From: Clostridium beijerinckii HUN142
GTDB taxonomy: Bacteria; Bacillota; Clostridia; Clostridiales; Clostridiaceae
Assembly: GCF_000621745.1 (NCBI RefSeq)
Contig: NZ_JHXK01000008.1
Span: 280,046-344,045 of the forward strand
Direction: 5' to 3'
Length of the DNA: 64,000 nucleotides
Shown here: piece after piece, positions 26,970 through 34,834 of the stretch
Layout: every line of letters starts with the position of its first letter
How positions within the stretch are numbered: the first letter of the stretch is position 1
Program-made: the position numbers and the translations under genes
Notes under the pieces: model-generated
Seen by the model: the letters and a program-made list of their open reading frames with translations, nothing else
The model's database searches: none
What the model was told of the DNA's origin: nothing

Positions 26970-27206
26970 TTCTTACTCCTTAAATATAACAAAATAATTT
27001 TTATATAATTTATATCAACTCAAAATTCTCATCCCTTATCTGAAAATTCTGAATGAGCTACATATGTGAATATAATTTAAGATAAACTTCAGATTGGACT
27101 TATTATTTTGTAAAAATACTTTAATTGATATTCCATAAATACGTGTATTATATCAAATAAGTTTCGTTTTATTATATCATTATACATAGTAAAATTCTAT
27201 ATTCAA
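26970..27206. other. Intergenic region upstream of the trpS unit
   Basis: No gene, riboswitch or T-box motif seen in about 240 AT-rich bases. A promoter for the trpS unit must lie here, but I could not single one out. Confidence 0.4.
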
Positions 27207-27245
27207 AAACAAAGACTACCTTAAAATATAATTTTTAAGATAGCC
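27207..27245 (-). terminator. Terminator after the universal stress protein gene
   Basis: 13-base stem with two wobbles (plus strand GACTACCTTAAAA / TTTTAAGATAGCC), followed on the minus strand by TTTGTTTTTG. About 40 bases after the stop codon. Confidence 0.8.
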
Positions 27246-27281
27246 TATAAAATTCTAATTTTCAAACTACTAAACAATTAG

Positions 27282-27716
27282 TTATTTAATACTAATTGTA
27301 AAATCATTAGGAACTATCATTACAATACATTTAGCACGTTTGACAACATTAGTCGTTACTGAACCGATCATACGATTTAAGCCTCTTTTAGTAGATTTAG
27401 TCATAACAATCACGCCTATGTTTTCTTCATTTGCTTTCTTTATTATTTCATCTCCTGGATACCCAAAAGTAAAATAAGTTTCTGTATTATAATCTTTCAT
27501 TTTTTCTTTAGCTGCTTGTAATATTTCTTCACCCAATTCTTGTGCAAACTTTATTTCATCAGCAACTATCATTTCATTTATCAGTACTAATTCTTTAACA
27601 TTCATTATTATAATTTCAATTGAATCTTTGTCGGGAAATATCTCTTTTACAAATTCTAAAGAATGCATACTTCTTTCTGTTCCATCTATTGGTATTAACA
27701 CTTTCCTTTTATTCAT
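27282..27716 (-). CDS. Universal stress protein, UspA family
   Basis: 144 residues with a Rossmann-like Usp fold. It starts MNKRKVLIPIDGTERSMHSL and ends with the nucleotide-binding loop IGSVTTNVVKRAKCIVMIVP, where the glycine and serine/threonine pattern of the ATP-binding subclass is kept. It binds ATP or a related ligand under stress. ATG start five bases after GGGGGAG. Monocistronic. Confidence 0.9.
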   Translation of the reverse strand: MNKRKVLIPIDGTERSMHSLEFVKEIFPDKDSIEIIIMNVKELVLINEMIVADEIKFAQELGEEILQAAKEKMKDYNTETYFTFGYPGDEIIKKANEENIGVIVMTKSTKRGLNRMIGSVTTNVVKRAKCIVMIVPNDFTISIK

Positions 27717-27871
27717 ATATACTCCCCCTTAAATATCTCGATATTATAGTATTCTACACATTTGCAATAATATCCTCTATTTTGCCATAATGAATATATA
27801 ATTTTTTACTTATCTGTATAAATTCCCATTTCTAATTTAAATATACCTAAAAATAATTATTTTTATAAATT

Positions 27872-27921
27872 TATAGGTATATCTGCATCTAAAAGTTTTT
27901 ATGTATGCAAATATACCTATA
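27872..27921 (-). terminator. Hairpin after the Fe-S protein gene
   Basis: 17-base stem with one mismatch (TATAGGTATATCTGCAT, 27872-27888, with 27905-27921). A third copy of the AAATATACCT half occurs at about 27839-27848, so the middle arm could pair either way. The U-rich run is not immediately after the stem, so termination strength is uncertain. Confidence 0.5.
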
Positions 27922-27930
27922 TTAATACTT

Positions 27931-28665
27931 TTATTCAATAATTTCTCCATTAGTTGAAATAGTTACTACCTGCCAAGGAATCATTTTATCACTTGCTTTT
28001 AATGCATTTTTCACAGCATTTTCTATTCCCCCACAGCATGGAACTTCCATTCTTACAACAGTAACACTTTTTATATCATTCATCTTTAAAATTGTCATTA
28101 ATTTTTCTGAGTAATCTACTTCATCTAATTTTGGACATCCTATTAATGTAATTTTATTCCTAATAAACTTATTATGAAAGTCTGCATATGCATAGGCTGT
28201 ACAATCTGCTGCTATAAGTAAATTAGCATTGTTAAAGTATGGTGCATTTGGCGAAACGAGTTTAATTTGCACAGGCCATTGATTTAATTGCGATACTATC
28301 TCACTTTCATCTTCTGCATTTTTTACTTCAATTTTCTTATGGTTTAACATTCTAGATTGTGAACCTGGACATCCAAATTGAATTGTTTGATTTCTGCTTA
28401 ACTCCATTTTCTTTTGCTCCATCTTTCTTTTCTCCATGTTTATCTTTACTGCTTCCTCATCATAGGCGTCTGCTTCCCGCTCTTCAAAAGAAATAGCATC
28501 AGTTGCGCATGAAGGAAGGCAGTCCCCAAGGCCATCACAATAATCATCTCTCAATAATTTTGCCTTTCCATCTACTATACCTATTGCTCCCTCATGGCAA
28601 GCATTTGCACAAAGACCACATCCGTTACACTTCTCTTCATCTATTTTAATAACTCTTCTTATCAT
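27931..28665 (-). CDS. Ferredoxin-domain protein with C-terminal cysteine motif, likely Crp/Fnr-regulated
   Basis: 244 residues. The N-terminus is a two-cluster ferredoxin (CNGCGLCANAC, then CDGLGDCLPSC). The rest is a soluble domain with cysteines in FGCPGSQ, AADCTAYAYADF, LIGCPKLD and MEVPCCGGIENA, a pattern common in proteins encoded near hcp in anaerobes. It may hold a further Fe-S centre and pass electrons to Hcp, but no reaction is established. ATG start after GGAGG. Its promoter carries the same 17-base motif as the hcp promoter 11.5 kb away, which is the best clue to its role: response to nitric oxide or hydroxylamine stress (inference). Confidence 0.75.
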   Translation of the reverse strand: MIRRVIKIDEEKCNGCGLCANACHEGAIGIVDGKAKLLRDDYCDGLGDCLPSCATDAISFEEREADAYDEEAVKINMEKRKMEQKKMELSRNQTIQFGCPGSQSRMLNHKKIEVKNAEDESEIVSQLNQWPVQIKLVSPNAPYFNNANLLIAADCTAYAYADFHNKFIRNKITLIGCPKLDEVDYSEKLMTILKMNDIKSVTVVRMEVPCCGGIENAVKNALKASDKMIPWQVVTISTNGEIIE

Positions 28666-28777
28666 AAAATTCTCCTCCTACATTTTATACTCATTTAAAT
28701 TGATTAATCTCTAATTTTTGACCATACACTACTAATTGAAATATATTGTTTAAATAAATCAATTATCTTATAGAATT

Positions 28778-28819
28778 ATTATAATAGAATGTTCTTATCA
28801 AATCCGTTTCATTTGATAC
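28778..28819 (-). promoter_or_regulatory. Class II Crp/Fnr-type promoter of the Fe-S protein gene
   Basis: On the minus strand, GTATCAAATGAAAC (28806-28819) has its dyad centre 29 bases upstream of a perfect -10 hexamer TATAAT (28778-28783), with no good -35. This places the centre at about -41.5. The same motif and spacing occur before hcp. Confidence 0.7.
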
Positions 28820-28853
28820 AGAAATATTAATTATATGTTCTTAATTATCTATA

Positions 28854-28896
28854 ATAAAGAAGCTGCTTCAACATAGTCATCTATCTGAAGCAACTT
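28854..28896 (-). terminator. Terminator after nadC
   Basis: 11-base stem (plus strand AAGCTGCTTCA / TGAAGCAACTT) with a 15-base loop, followed on the minus strand by CTTTATTAT. It lies 130 bases after the nadC stop. The rest of the region 28897-29027 shows nothing further. Confidence 0.65.
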
Positions 28897-29027
28897 TCTA
28901 CATTTTATTTTTCTATAAAATCATTATATCAAATTTTTAATATTACCTTCACTTTGTTTAATTTATATTCTTATATAACATGTGTATTATAAATACATAA
29001 TTCACTTCATGCATAGAAGTTACATAA

Positions 29028-29873
29028 TTAATCTTTTAACAATGTTAAATTTTTCAAACTGAAATCTAATATTTTAGCTGAATGTGTCAATGCTCCTACC
29101 GATATATAATCGACACCTATTTCAGCTATTTCTTTAATATTATTCAGCTCAACATTTCCTGAAAATTCAATTAAAGCTCTTTTATCTATTATTTCAACTG
29201 CTTCTTTAGCTATATCTAAGCTCATATTATCAAGCATTATTATATCTACTCCTACAGATAATGCTTCCTCCACCATTTCTAAATTTTCAGTTTCTACTTC
29301 TATTTTTCTAACGAATGAAGAATTCTTTCTAATCAGATCTATAGCATTTTTTATACCGCCGGCTGCACTAATGTGGTTATCTTTAATCATTACACCATCA
29401 GATAAATTAAATCTATGGTTACACCCACCTCCAATTTTTACAGAATATTTTTCTAATATCCTTAAGTTTGGGGTTGTTTTTCTTGTATCTAATAATTTTG
29501 CCTTTGTATGCTTTATTTCTTGTACAAATTTATTAGTTAATGTAGCTATTCCACTCATTCTTTGAAGTAAATTTAATGCAATCCTTTCACCAACTAATAA
29601 GTTTCTTGTATTACCTTTGAGAAAAGCAATTCTATCTTTTACATGTACATTGTCTCCATCACGCTTATAAAATTCAATTTCCACATTTCCTAATAAATCA
29701 AATACTCTTTTAAATACTTCAAGACCAGCAACTATACCTTCTTCCTTGCAAATCAACTCTACTGTGGAGATACTTGTTTCACCTATAATTGAATTAGTGG
29801 TTATGTCTTCACTAGGACAATCTTCAATAAGTGCATTTTTTATTATTTTATCTATAACTAAATAATTTATCAT
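29028..29873 (-). CDS. nadC: Nicotinate-nucleotide pyrophosphorylase (quinolinate phosphoribosyltransferase)
   Basis: 281 residues. It makes nicotinate mononucleotide from quinolinate and PRPP, the third step of de novo NAD synthesis. Motifs: EDCPSEDITTN at the N-terminus, LLDTRKTTPNLRILEKYSVKIGGGCNHRFNLSD (substrate-binding core), MIKDNH, and VDYISVGALTHSA at the C-terminus. ATG start eight bases after AGGTGG, overlapping the end of nadB by 26 bases, so translation is coupled. Confidence 0.97.
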   Translation of the reverse strand: MINYLVIDKIIKNALIEDCPSEDITTNSIIGETSISTVELICKEEGIVAGLEVFKRVFDLLGNVEIEFYKRDGDNVHVKDRIAFLKGNTRNLLVGERIALNLLQRMSGIATLTNKFVQEIKHTKAKLLDTRKTTPNLRILEKYSVKIGGGCNHRFNLSDGVMIKDNHISAAGGIKNAIDLIRKNSSFVRKIEVETENLEMVEEALSVGVDIIMLDNMSLDIAKEAVEIIDKRALIEFSGNVELNNIKEIAEIGVDYISVGALTHSAKILDFSLKNLTLLKD

Positions 29874-31155
29874 CTAACTTCCCACCTTTTTCTTTTATAA
29901 CTCTTGCAGTTAGTTCTTTATTTTCTTGTTCCACTTCATTCCATGATTTGTTTAATCTATCCACGGGAAAAACTTTATTTTCCAAATTATCCACAACATT
30001 GTTAATTGATGTTGCAGCTCTTCTCGAAAATACAAGTCCTTCAAGTAATGAATTACTTGCGAGTCTATTAGCACCATGTATTCCCGTACAGCTTGTCTCT
30101 CCGACTGCATACAGATTTTTCATAGATGTTTTAGAATCCAAATCTACTTTTATTCCTCCCATAAAAAAATGCTGGGCAGGAGAAACTTTAATGCATTCTT
30201 TTGTTATATCAGTTCCTCTTTTTAAACATTCCTCATAAATAGTTGAAAATCTATTTATGATATAATCTTTTCCCAAAAATCTTATATCTAAATTTACATA
30301 AGGCACTTCTGTCTCTTTTATCTGATTATATACTGCTTCTGATACCACATCTCTCGGCAAGAGCTCATTTATGAATCTTTCCCCTTTTATATTTGTAAGA
30401 ATTCCTCCTTCCCCTCTTAGAGATTCTGATATTAAAAACTTCCTCTTATTTTCGCCTTCTTCATAAAATGCTGTCGGATGAATTTGAATATAATCCATAT
30501 CCTTTAACTCCACATCATGTCTTATTGCTGATGCTATTCCATCTCCCGTCAATATTCTCTGATTAGTTGAATTATTAAATAATCCACCTATACCTCCAGT
30601 TGCTAATACAACAGCTTTTGCATAAACATTTATTTGCTCATCTTCCCTTATTAACACGGCTCCAATGCATTTATTTTCTTTTTCTATAATATCTGCAAAA
30701 TAAGTATTTTCATAAAAGCTTATATTTTCTTTTTGTTTTACTTTATCAATTAAAATTTTCGCCGTACTTTCTCCTGTATTATCCTTTGTATGTACTATCC
30801 TATTTATAGAATGAGCACCTTCTTTTGTGAAGTTTAAACTTCCATCTTCATTTCTATCAAAAGCAAGTCCCATTTCAATCAAAGATTCTATGTTAACCAT
30901 AGATTCATGAGCTAAAGTCTCAACAGCCTCCAAATCATTTTTATACCTTCCTGCTTTTAACGTATCCTCTATATACAATGGAATATCATTAACTCCCTTT
31001 GCAACAGATATTCCCCCTTGTGCTAGATAAGTGTTGCTGCAAGTAATCTTATCTTTACACACAATTAATACATTTAAATCTTTCCTTAAATTTAATCCAC
31101 AATAAAGACCTGATACCCCTGAACCTATTATTAAAACATCAACAAACTTATTCAT
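29848..31155 (-). CDS. nadB: L-aspartate oxidase
   Basis: 435-residue FAD enzyme that oxidises aspartate to iminoaspartate; in an anaerobe fumarate is the likely electron acceptor. Features: GSGVSGLYCGLNL dinucleotide-binding loop, THE-type SLRGEGGIL and HPTAFYEEG segments, and GETSCTGIHGANRLASNSLLEGLVF. It is shorter than E. coli NadB (about 540) because the C-terminal helical domain is reduced, as in other clostridia. The ATG at 31153-31155 overlaps the nadA stop by eight bases; upstream in-frame ATGs lie inside nadA and lack support. Confidence 0.95.
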   Translation of the reverse strand: MNKFVDVLIIGSGVSGLYCGLNLRKDLNVLIVCKDKITCSNTYLAQGGISVAKGVNDIPLYIEDTLKAGRYKNDLEAVETLAHESMVNIESLIEMGLAFDRNEDGSLNFTKEGAHSINRIVHTKDNTGESTAKILIDKVKQKENISFYENTYFADIIEKENKCIGAVLIREDEQINVYAKAVVLATGGIGGLFNNSTNQRILTGDGIASAIRHDVELKDMDYIQIHPTAFYEEGENKRKFLISESLRGEGGILTNIKGERFINELLPRDVVSEAVYNQIKETEVPYVNLDIRFLGKDYIINRFSTIYEECLKRGTDITKECIKVSPAQHFFMGGIKVDLDSKTSMKNLYAVGETSCTGIHGANRLASNSLLEGLVFSRRAATSINNVVDNLENKVFPVDRLNKSWNEVEQENKELTARVIKEKGGKLDDKLFSYR

Positions 31156-32092
31156 GTTTTTCCCAATTACTTCTAACATCTTGTGATGCAAGTAAATGCA
31201 TATTTTCCAAAGATCTTAACGCTTTTTTTCTAATATTTTCTTCTAGAATCATTTCATTTTTCATATTTAATAAGGCATCATATAAATTTTCAAGGGTTGT
31301 CTTTTTCATGTCTTGGCAACATATTCTATCTCCTGGTATAAAGAAATTTTTATTAGGATTCTTTTTCTTTAATTCATGCAAAATTCCCTCCTCGGTTGCT
31401 ATTATAAACTCGTCTCCTTCATCTCTAGTTGCATAATCTATTATTCCGCTTGTACTTCCTATATAATCTGCAATATCTCTAATTTCCTTTGTACATTCAG
31501 GATGAACTAATACTTTTGCATTTCTATGCTTTTCTTTTTCGCTCAATATATCTTCCCTACTGATCTTATTATGACATCTGCAAAATCCATCCCATAGTAT
31601 GAACTCTTTTTCCGGAAAAAACTCTGCTATATATTCACCTAGATTTCTATCAGGTAAAAACATAATCTTTTTATTAGGTATCTTTTTTAATATTTTCAAT
31701 GCACTTGAAGATGTTACAGCTACATCACAGTGAGCTTTCACATTACATGTTGAATTTATATAGCAAACTACAAAAGCATCCGGATGTTCTGCCTTTAATT
31801 CTAATAAAGCCTTACCGCTTGCCATATCTGCCATAGAACATCCTGCACTAGCGCATGGCATTAAAATAGTCTTATTCGGTGATAAAATTTTTGCACTTTC
31901 CGCCATAAATCTTACCCCGCAAAACATTATAACTTCCTCTTTGCAATCTCTAGCTATTTCACTTAAATAATAAGAATCTCCTACATAATCTGCTAAATCC
32001 TGTATAACTCCTGGTTGATAATAGTGCGCAAGAATGAGTGCATTCTTTTCTTTCTTTAACTTTAATATTTCTTTTACTAAATCTATCGTCAT
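31148..32092 (-). CDS. nadA: Quinolinate synthase A
   Basis: 314-residue [4Fe-4S] enzyme that condenses iminoaspartate with dihydroxyacetone phosphate. It shows the three cluster cysteine regions (MFCGVRFMAE, STCNVKAHCD, ICCQDMKKTTLENL) and the LAHYYQPGVIQDLADYVGDS N-terminus. First gene of nadA-nadB-nadC. ATG start seven bases after GAGGTG. A strong promoter and a perfect palindrome lie just upstream. Confidence 0.97.
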   Translation of the reverse strand: MTIDLVKEILKLKKEKNALILAHYYQPGVIQDLADYVGDSYYLSEIARDCKEEVIMFCGVRFMAESAKILSPNKTILMPCASAGCSMADMASGKALLELKAEHPDAFVVCYINSTCNVKAHCDVAVTSSSALKILKKIPNKKIMFLPDRNLGEYIAEFFPEKEFILWDGFCRCHNKISREDILSEKEKHRNAKVLVHPECTKEIRDIADYIGSTSGIIDYATRDEGDEFIIATEEGILHELKKKNPNKNFFIPGDRICCQDMKKTTLENLYDALLNMKNEMILEENIRKKALRSLENMHLLASQDVRSNWEKHE

Positions 32093-32124
32093 GTTTATTT
32101 ACACCTCTTTTAAATATTTTTACA

Positions 32125-32177
32125 GGTGTATATACACCATCGAAAATAATTATATCACCACAATTTTCAATATTCAA
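32125..32177 (-). promoter_or_regulatory. nadABC promoter with palindromic operator
   Basis: Minus strand: TTGAAT (32172-32177), 17-base spacer, TATAAT (32149-32154). Ten bases later comes a perfect 14-base palindrome GGTGTATATACACC (32125-32138) that covers the expected transcription start. The position fits a repressor site; the niacin-responsive repressor NiaR is the obvious candidate, but I cannot confirm its consensus from memory. Confidence 0.75.
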
Positions 32178-32224
32178 CAGATTTTATTACCTCAATTAAT
32201 CTATAAAAAATCATTTTATTTTTC

Positions 32225-32274
32225 TTGACAGCTAAAAGTTATAGTTGTATTATTGTATTAACAACTTAGTACAA
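32225..32274 (+). promoter_or_regulatory. Promoter and dyad operator of the GntR/ABC operon
   Basis: TTGACA (32225-32230), 17-base spacer, TATTAT (32248-32253). A dyad TTGTATTA-N6-TAGTACAA (32253-32274, one mismatch) overlaps the -10 and the start site, the usual place for autorepression by a YtrA-type GntR protein. Confidence 0.75.
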
Positions 32275-32309
32275 CAATACAGTGGTACAATTTATGAAGG
32301 AGTGAGACT

Positions 32310-32678
32310 ATGTCATGGGATTTTAATGACGATAGACCAATTTACATGCAGCTAATGGAACAAATACAACTTAGAATCGTTTCTGGCATATACAAAGCTG
32401 GCGAAAAATTGCCATCAGTTAGGGATATGGCAGGTGATGCAGCTGTTAATCCTAATACAATGCAGAAAGCATTAACAGAACTTGAGAGAACAGGTTTAGT
32501 ATTTACTCAAAGAACAAGTGGAAGATTTATCACGGAGGACATTAATATGATTAAAAATATTAGAAATGGTTTAGCAAGAGATCAAATTGAAAAGTTTCTT
32601 CACAACATGGAAAGGATCGGCTATACAAAGCAAGAGACAATTCAACTTATAGAAATTATATCGAAGGAGATGAAATAA
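32310..32678 (+). CDS. GntR family regulator, YtrA subfamily
   Basis: 122 residues: an N-terminal winged helix (RPIYMQLMEQIQLRIVSGIYKAGEKLPSVRDMAGDAAVNPNTMQKALTELERTGLV) and only a short C-terminal tail, typical of the small YtrA subfamily that controls adjacent ABC transporters. ATG start after GGAGTG. Its TAA stop overlaps the ATG of the ABC ATPase by one base. Likely repressor of its own operon, released by an unknown, possibly cell-envelope, signal. Confidence 0.92.
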   Translation: MSWDFNDDRPIYMQLMEQIQLRIVSGIYKAGEKLPSVRDMAGDAAVNPNTMQKALTELERTGLVFTQRTSGRFITEDINMIKNIRNGLARDQIEKFLHNMERIGYTKQETIQLIEIISKEMK

Positions 32679-33457
32679 TGAGTAATGATGATAATAAAAT
32701 ATTGTATAACTCTACTGAAACTGATACAGTATCTGATTTTACAAATAGCAACGTCAATAATGTCCCTATTCTAGAATGTAGAAATCTATTTAAGACTTAT
32801 TCTAATACTGAAGCATTAAAAGGTATAAATTTAAAGATTAATAGAGGAAGGATTGTTGGCCTTTTAGGTCCAAATGGTAGTGGTAAGAGCACATTGATAA
32901 AGTTAGCAAATGGTCTCTTAACCCCATCAAGCGGAGAAATATTAATAGCTGGAAATAAACCTGGAATTGAAACGAAAAAAATTGTTTCGTACCTTCCAGA
33001 AAGAACTTATCTTAATGATTGGATGAAAGTTTCAGACATTATTAATTTCTTTCAGGACTTCTACGATAATTTCAATCCTGAGAAAGCTTTCAATATGTTA
33101 TCGAAACTTAATATTAACCCTAACGATAAATTAAAAACTATGTCAAAGGGTACAAAAGAGAAAGTACAACTTATTTTAGTTATGAGTAGAGAGGCTGATT
33201 TATATTTATTAGACGAACCTATCGCAGGCGTTGATCCTGCTGCCAGAGATTACATTTTGAACACAATAATCACTAATTACAATGAGAATGCTACTATAAT
33301 TATATCTACTCACCTTATTTCTGATATTGAACGAATATTAGATGATGTAGTATTTATATCATATGGAAGTATATTCTTAACTAAAAGTGTTGATGAAATA
33401 AGAGAAAATGAAGGCAAGAGTGTTGATACTCTATTTAGGGAGGTATTTAGATGTTAG
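32678..33457 (+). CDS. ABC transporter ATP-binding protein (YtrB-like)
   Basis: 259 residues. Walker A GPNGSGKST, Q-loop region YLPERTYL, a signature that reads MSKGTKEKVQ instead of LSGGQ (usual in this subfamily), Walker B LYLLDEPIAGVDP, and an H-loop STHLISD. An N-terminal extension of about 28 polar residues is unusual. It pairs with the membrane protein encoded directly downstream, with which it overlaps by seven bases. Substrate unknown; YtrA-type systems are induced by cell-wall stress in Bacillus. Confidence 0.92.
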   Translation: MSNDDNKILYNSTETDTVSDFTNSNVNNVPILECRNLFKTYSNTEALKGINLKINRGRIVGLLGPNGSGKSTLIKLANGLLTPSSGEILIAGNKPGIETKKIVSYLPERTYLNDWMKVSDIINFFQDFYDNFNPEKAFNMLSKLNINPNDKLKTMSKGTKEKVQLILVMSREADLYLLDEPIAGVDPAARDYILNTIITNYNENATIIISTHLISDIERILDDVVFISYGSIFLTKSVDEIRENEGKSVDTLFREVFRC

Positions 33458-34254
33458 GAAAATTAATGAAGTATGAGGTAAAAGCAACTGGCAGAACCCT
33501 TATACCGCTTTATTTAGTATTATTAGCATTTGCTATTATTAATAAAATTTTTATCGGAACTGGTCTATCCCATAAACTTCAAGGATTTGGTTCAATTCCA
33601 TTTATATTAAGCATCTTTGGATACGGATGCACTATGGCCGCTGTATTTATAGTTACCCTTTTTGTAATTATCCAGAGGTTTTATAAAAATCTGCTTGCTG
33701 ATGAAGGATATTTAATGAACACTCTTCCAGTGAGCACCATCACAAACATTACAAGCAAGCTTTCAATTGCTACTTTTTGGACTATAATAAGTGGAATTGT
33801 AGCTATACTTTCAATAATTATTATGGCATTTGACCCCACAGCTTTTGGACAATTTTTTTCCGAAACTTTCAGGGCTCTTTCAGAAGGTTATACTAAAATA
33901 GGAATACAAATTTATGTAGTTATTATAGAAGTATTAATTGCTATGATTCTTCAGTTTGTAAAATTTATTAGTATGATTTATGCTTCTATATCAATTGGAC
34001 ATATATTTAGTAAGCATAGAATTCTTTTATCTTTCGGAGCATTTATAGCATTAAATTTAATTGCAGGTGCAATATCAGCATCTATTGGAATAGCTTTTTC
34101 ATCCTCTAGCATACCTGATTTACTAAGAAATATTGAATCTCTTTGGCCTATTAATTTATTTTTAATATCTATTACCGTATTTAATATAATCTTTATAATA
34201 GCGTATTTCATAATAACAAGCTATGTATTAAAAAATAAATTAAATTTAGAATAG
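33451..34254 (+). CDS. ABC transporter membrane protein of the GntR operon
   Basis: 267 residues with six predicted membrane helices (about 15-35, 45-75, 110-130, 155-180, 195-220, 235-260) and no periplasmic binding domain, like ABC-2 type permeases in YtrA-controlled operons. The segment VIIQRFYKNLLADEGYLMNTLPVS is characteristic of this clostridial group. ATG start six to seven bases after GGGAGG, overlapping the ATPase gene. A terminator follows after about 100 bases. Confidence 0.85.
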   Translation: MLGKLMKYEVKATGRTLIPLYLVLLAFAIINKIFIGTGLSHKLQGFGSIPFILSIFGYGCTMAAVFIVTLFVIIQRFYKNLLADEGYLMNTLPVSTITNITSKLSIATFWTIISGIVAILSIIIMAFDPTAFGQFFSETFRALSEGYTKIGIQIYVVIIEVLIAMILQFVKFISMIYASISIGHIFSKHRILLSFGAFIALNLIAGAISASIGIAFSSSSIPDLLRNIESLWPINLFLISITVFNIIFIIAYFIITSYVLKNKLNLE

Positions 34255-34361
34255 AAAATGTCATTTTAAATATATGATTTTACCATATACCAACCTACAT
34301 GAAAATCTTAAATATAAATACTAATCATTACTAAGATAATATATTTCTTCATAAAAATTAA

Positions 34362-34399
34362 AAAAGCGACTATTGAAATAATTTTAAATAGTCGCTTTT
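34362..34399 (+). terminator. Terminator of the GntR/ABC operon
   Basis: Perfect 13-base stem AAAAGCGACTATT / AATAGTCGCTTTT with a 12-base loop; the T run ends the stem. Confidence 0.85.
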
Positions 34400-34458
34400 A
34401 ATTTGCAAAATATTTAACTACTTTCTATACATTTTTATAAATTGTTAAATATTTTATA

Positions 34459-34487
34459 TTGACTTATTTCGTATTTTATTACATAAT
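34459..34487 (+). promoter_or_regulatory. Promoter of the lysine permease transcript
   Basis: TTGACT (34459-34464), 17-base spacer, CATAAT (34482-34487), about 30 bases before the riboswitch. Confidence 0.65.
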
Positions 34488-34515
34488 TACATATAACTTA
34501 ATAGGTGAATAACTA

Positions 34516-34676
34516 AGATAGAGGCGCGAAATTTAAGAGTATTATTATGGAGGTAAGCTCAGTGAAGTAATAAGAAAGGAAATTTCGCCGAAGTAAATAG
34601 TTTATTGCTTTAATACTATTTGCTGGGCTTGTGTAAAATATATACAAGACTGCCACAACTCATTTGTGGAGAGCTA
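34516..34676 (+). ncRNA. Lysine riboswitch (L box)
   Basis: All L-box landmarks occur in order: AGATAGAGGCGCG, GGAGGTAAGCTCAGTGAAG, GAAAGGAAATTTCGCCGAAG, GCTGGGCTTGTG, GACTGCCAC and GTGGAGAGCTA. It folds around lysine and controls the terminator 60 bases downstream. Lysine excess should favour termination and shut off the permease. Confidence 0.95.
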
Positions 34677-34735
34677 TTTTTAATGTAAATGTCGATATTC
34701 GTCATATTTTTTAAATGTGTAATTTTCGTATTTAT

Positions 34736-34764
34736 GTCATGAGTATGCTCTCATGGCTTTTTTT
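34736..34764 (+). terminator. Riboswitch-controlled terminator before the lysine permease
   Basis: Eight-base stem GTCATGAG / CTCATGGC with one wobble and a six-base loop, followed by seven T. It is the expression platform of the L box. Confidence 0.88.
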
Positions 34765-34834
34765 ATTGTTTTAATTTATATTATCTTAGTTACTTTACTT
34801 ATGGAAATTTAAAACCATAATGGAGGATAGAAAA

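Noticed and set aside
26970..27206. T-box leader before the trpS unit
   Set aside because: The conserved AGGGTGG...ACCGCG core is absent on the minus strand.
32034..32228. Open frames across the nadA promoter
   Set aside because: They overlap nadA and its promoter/operator, have no ribosome site and no recognisable product.
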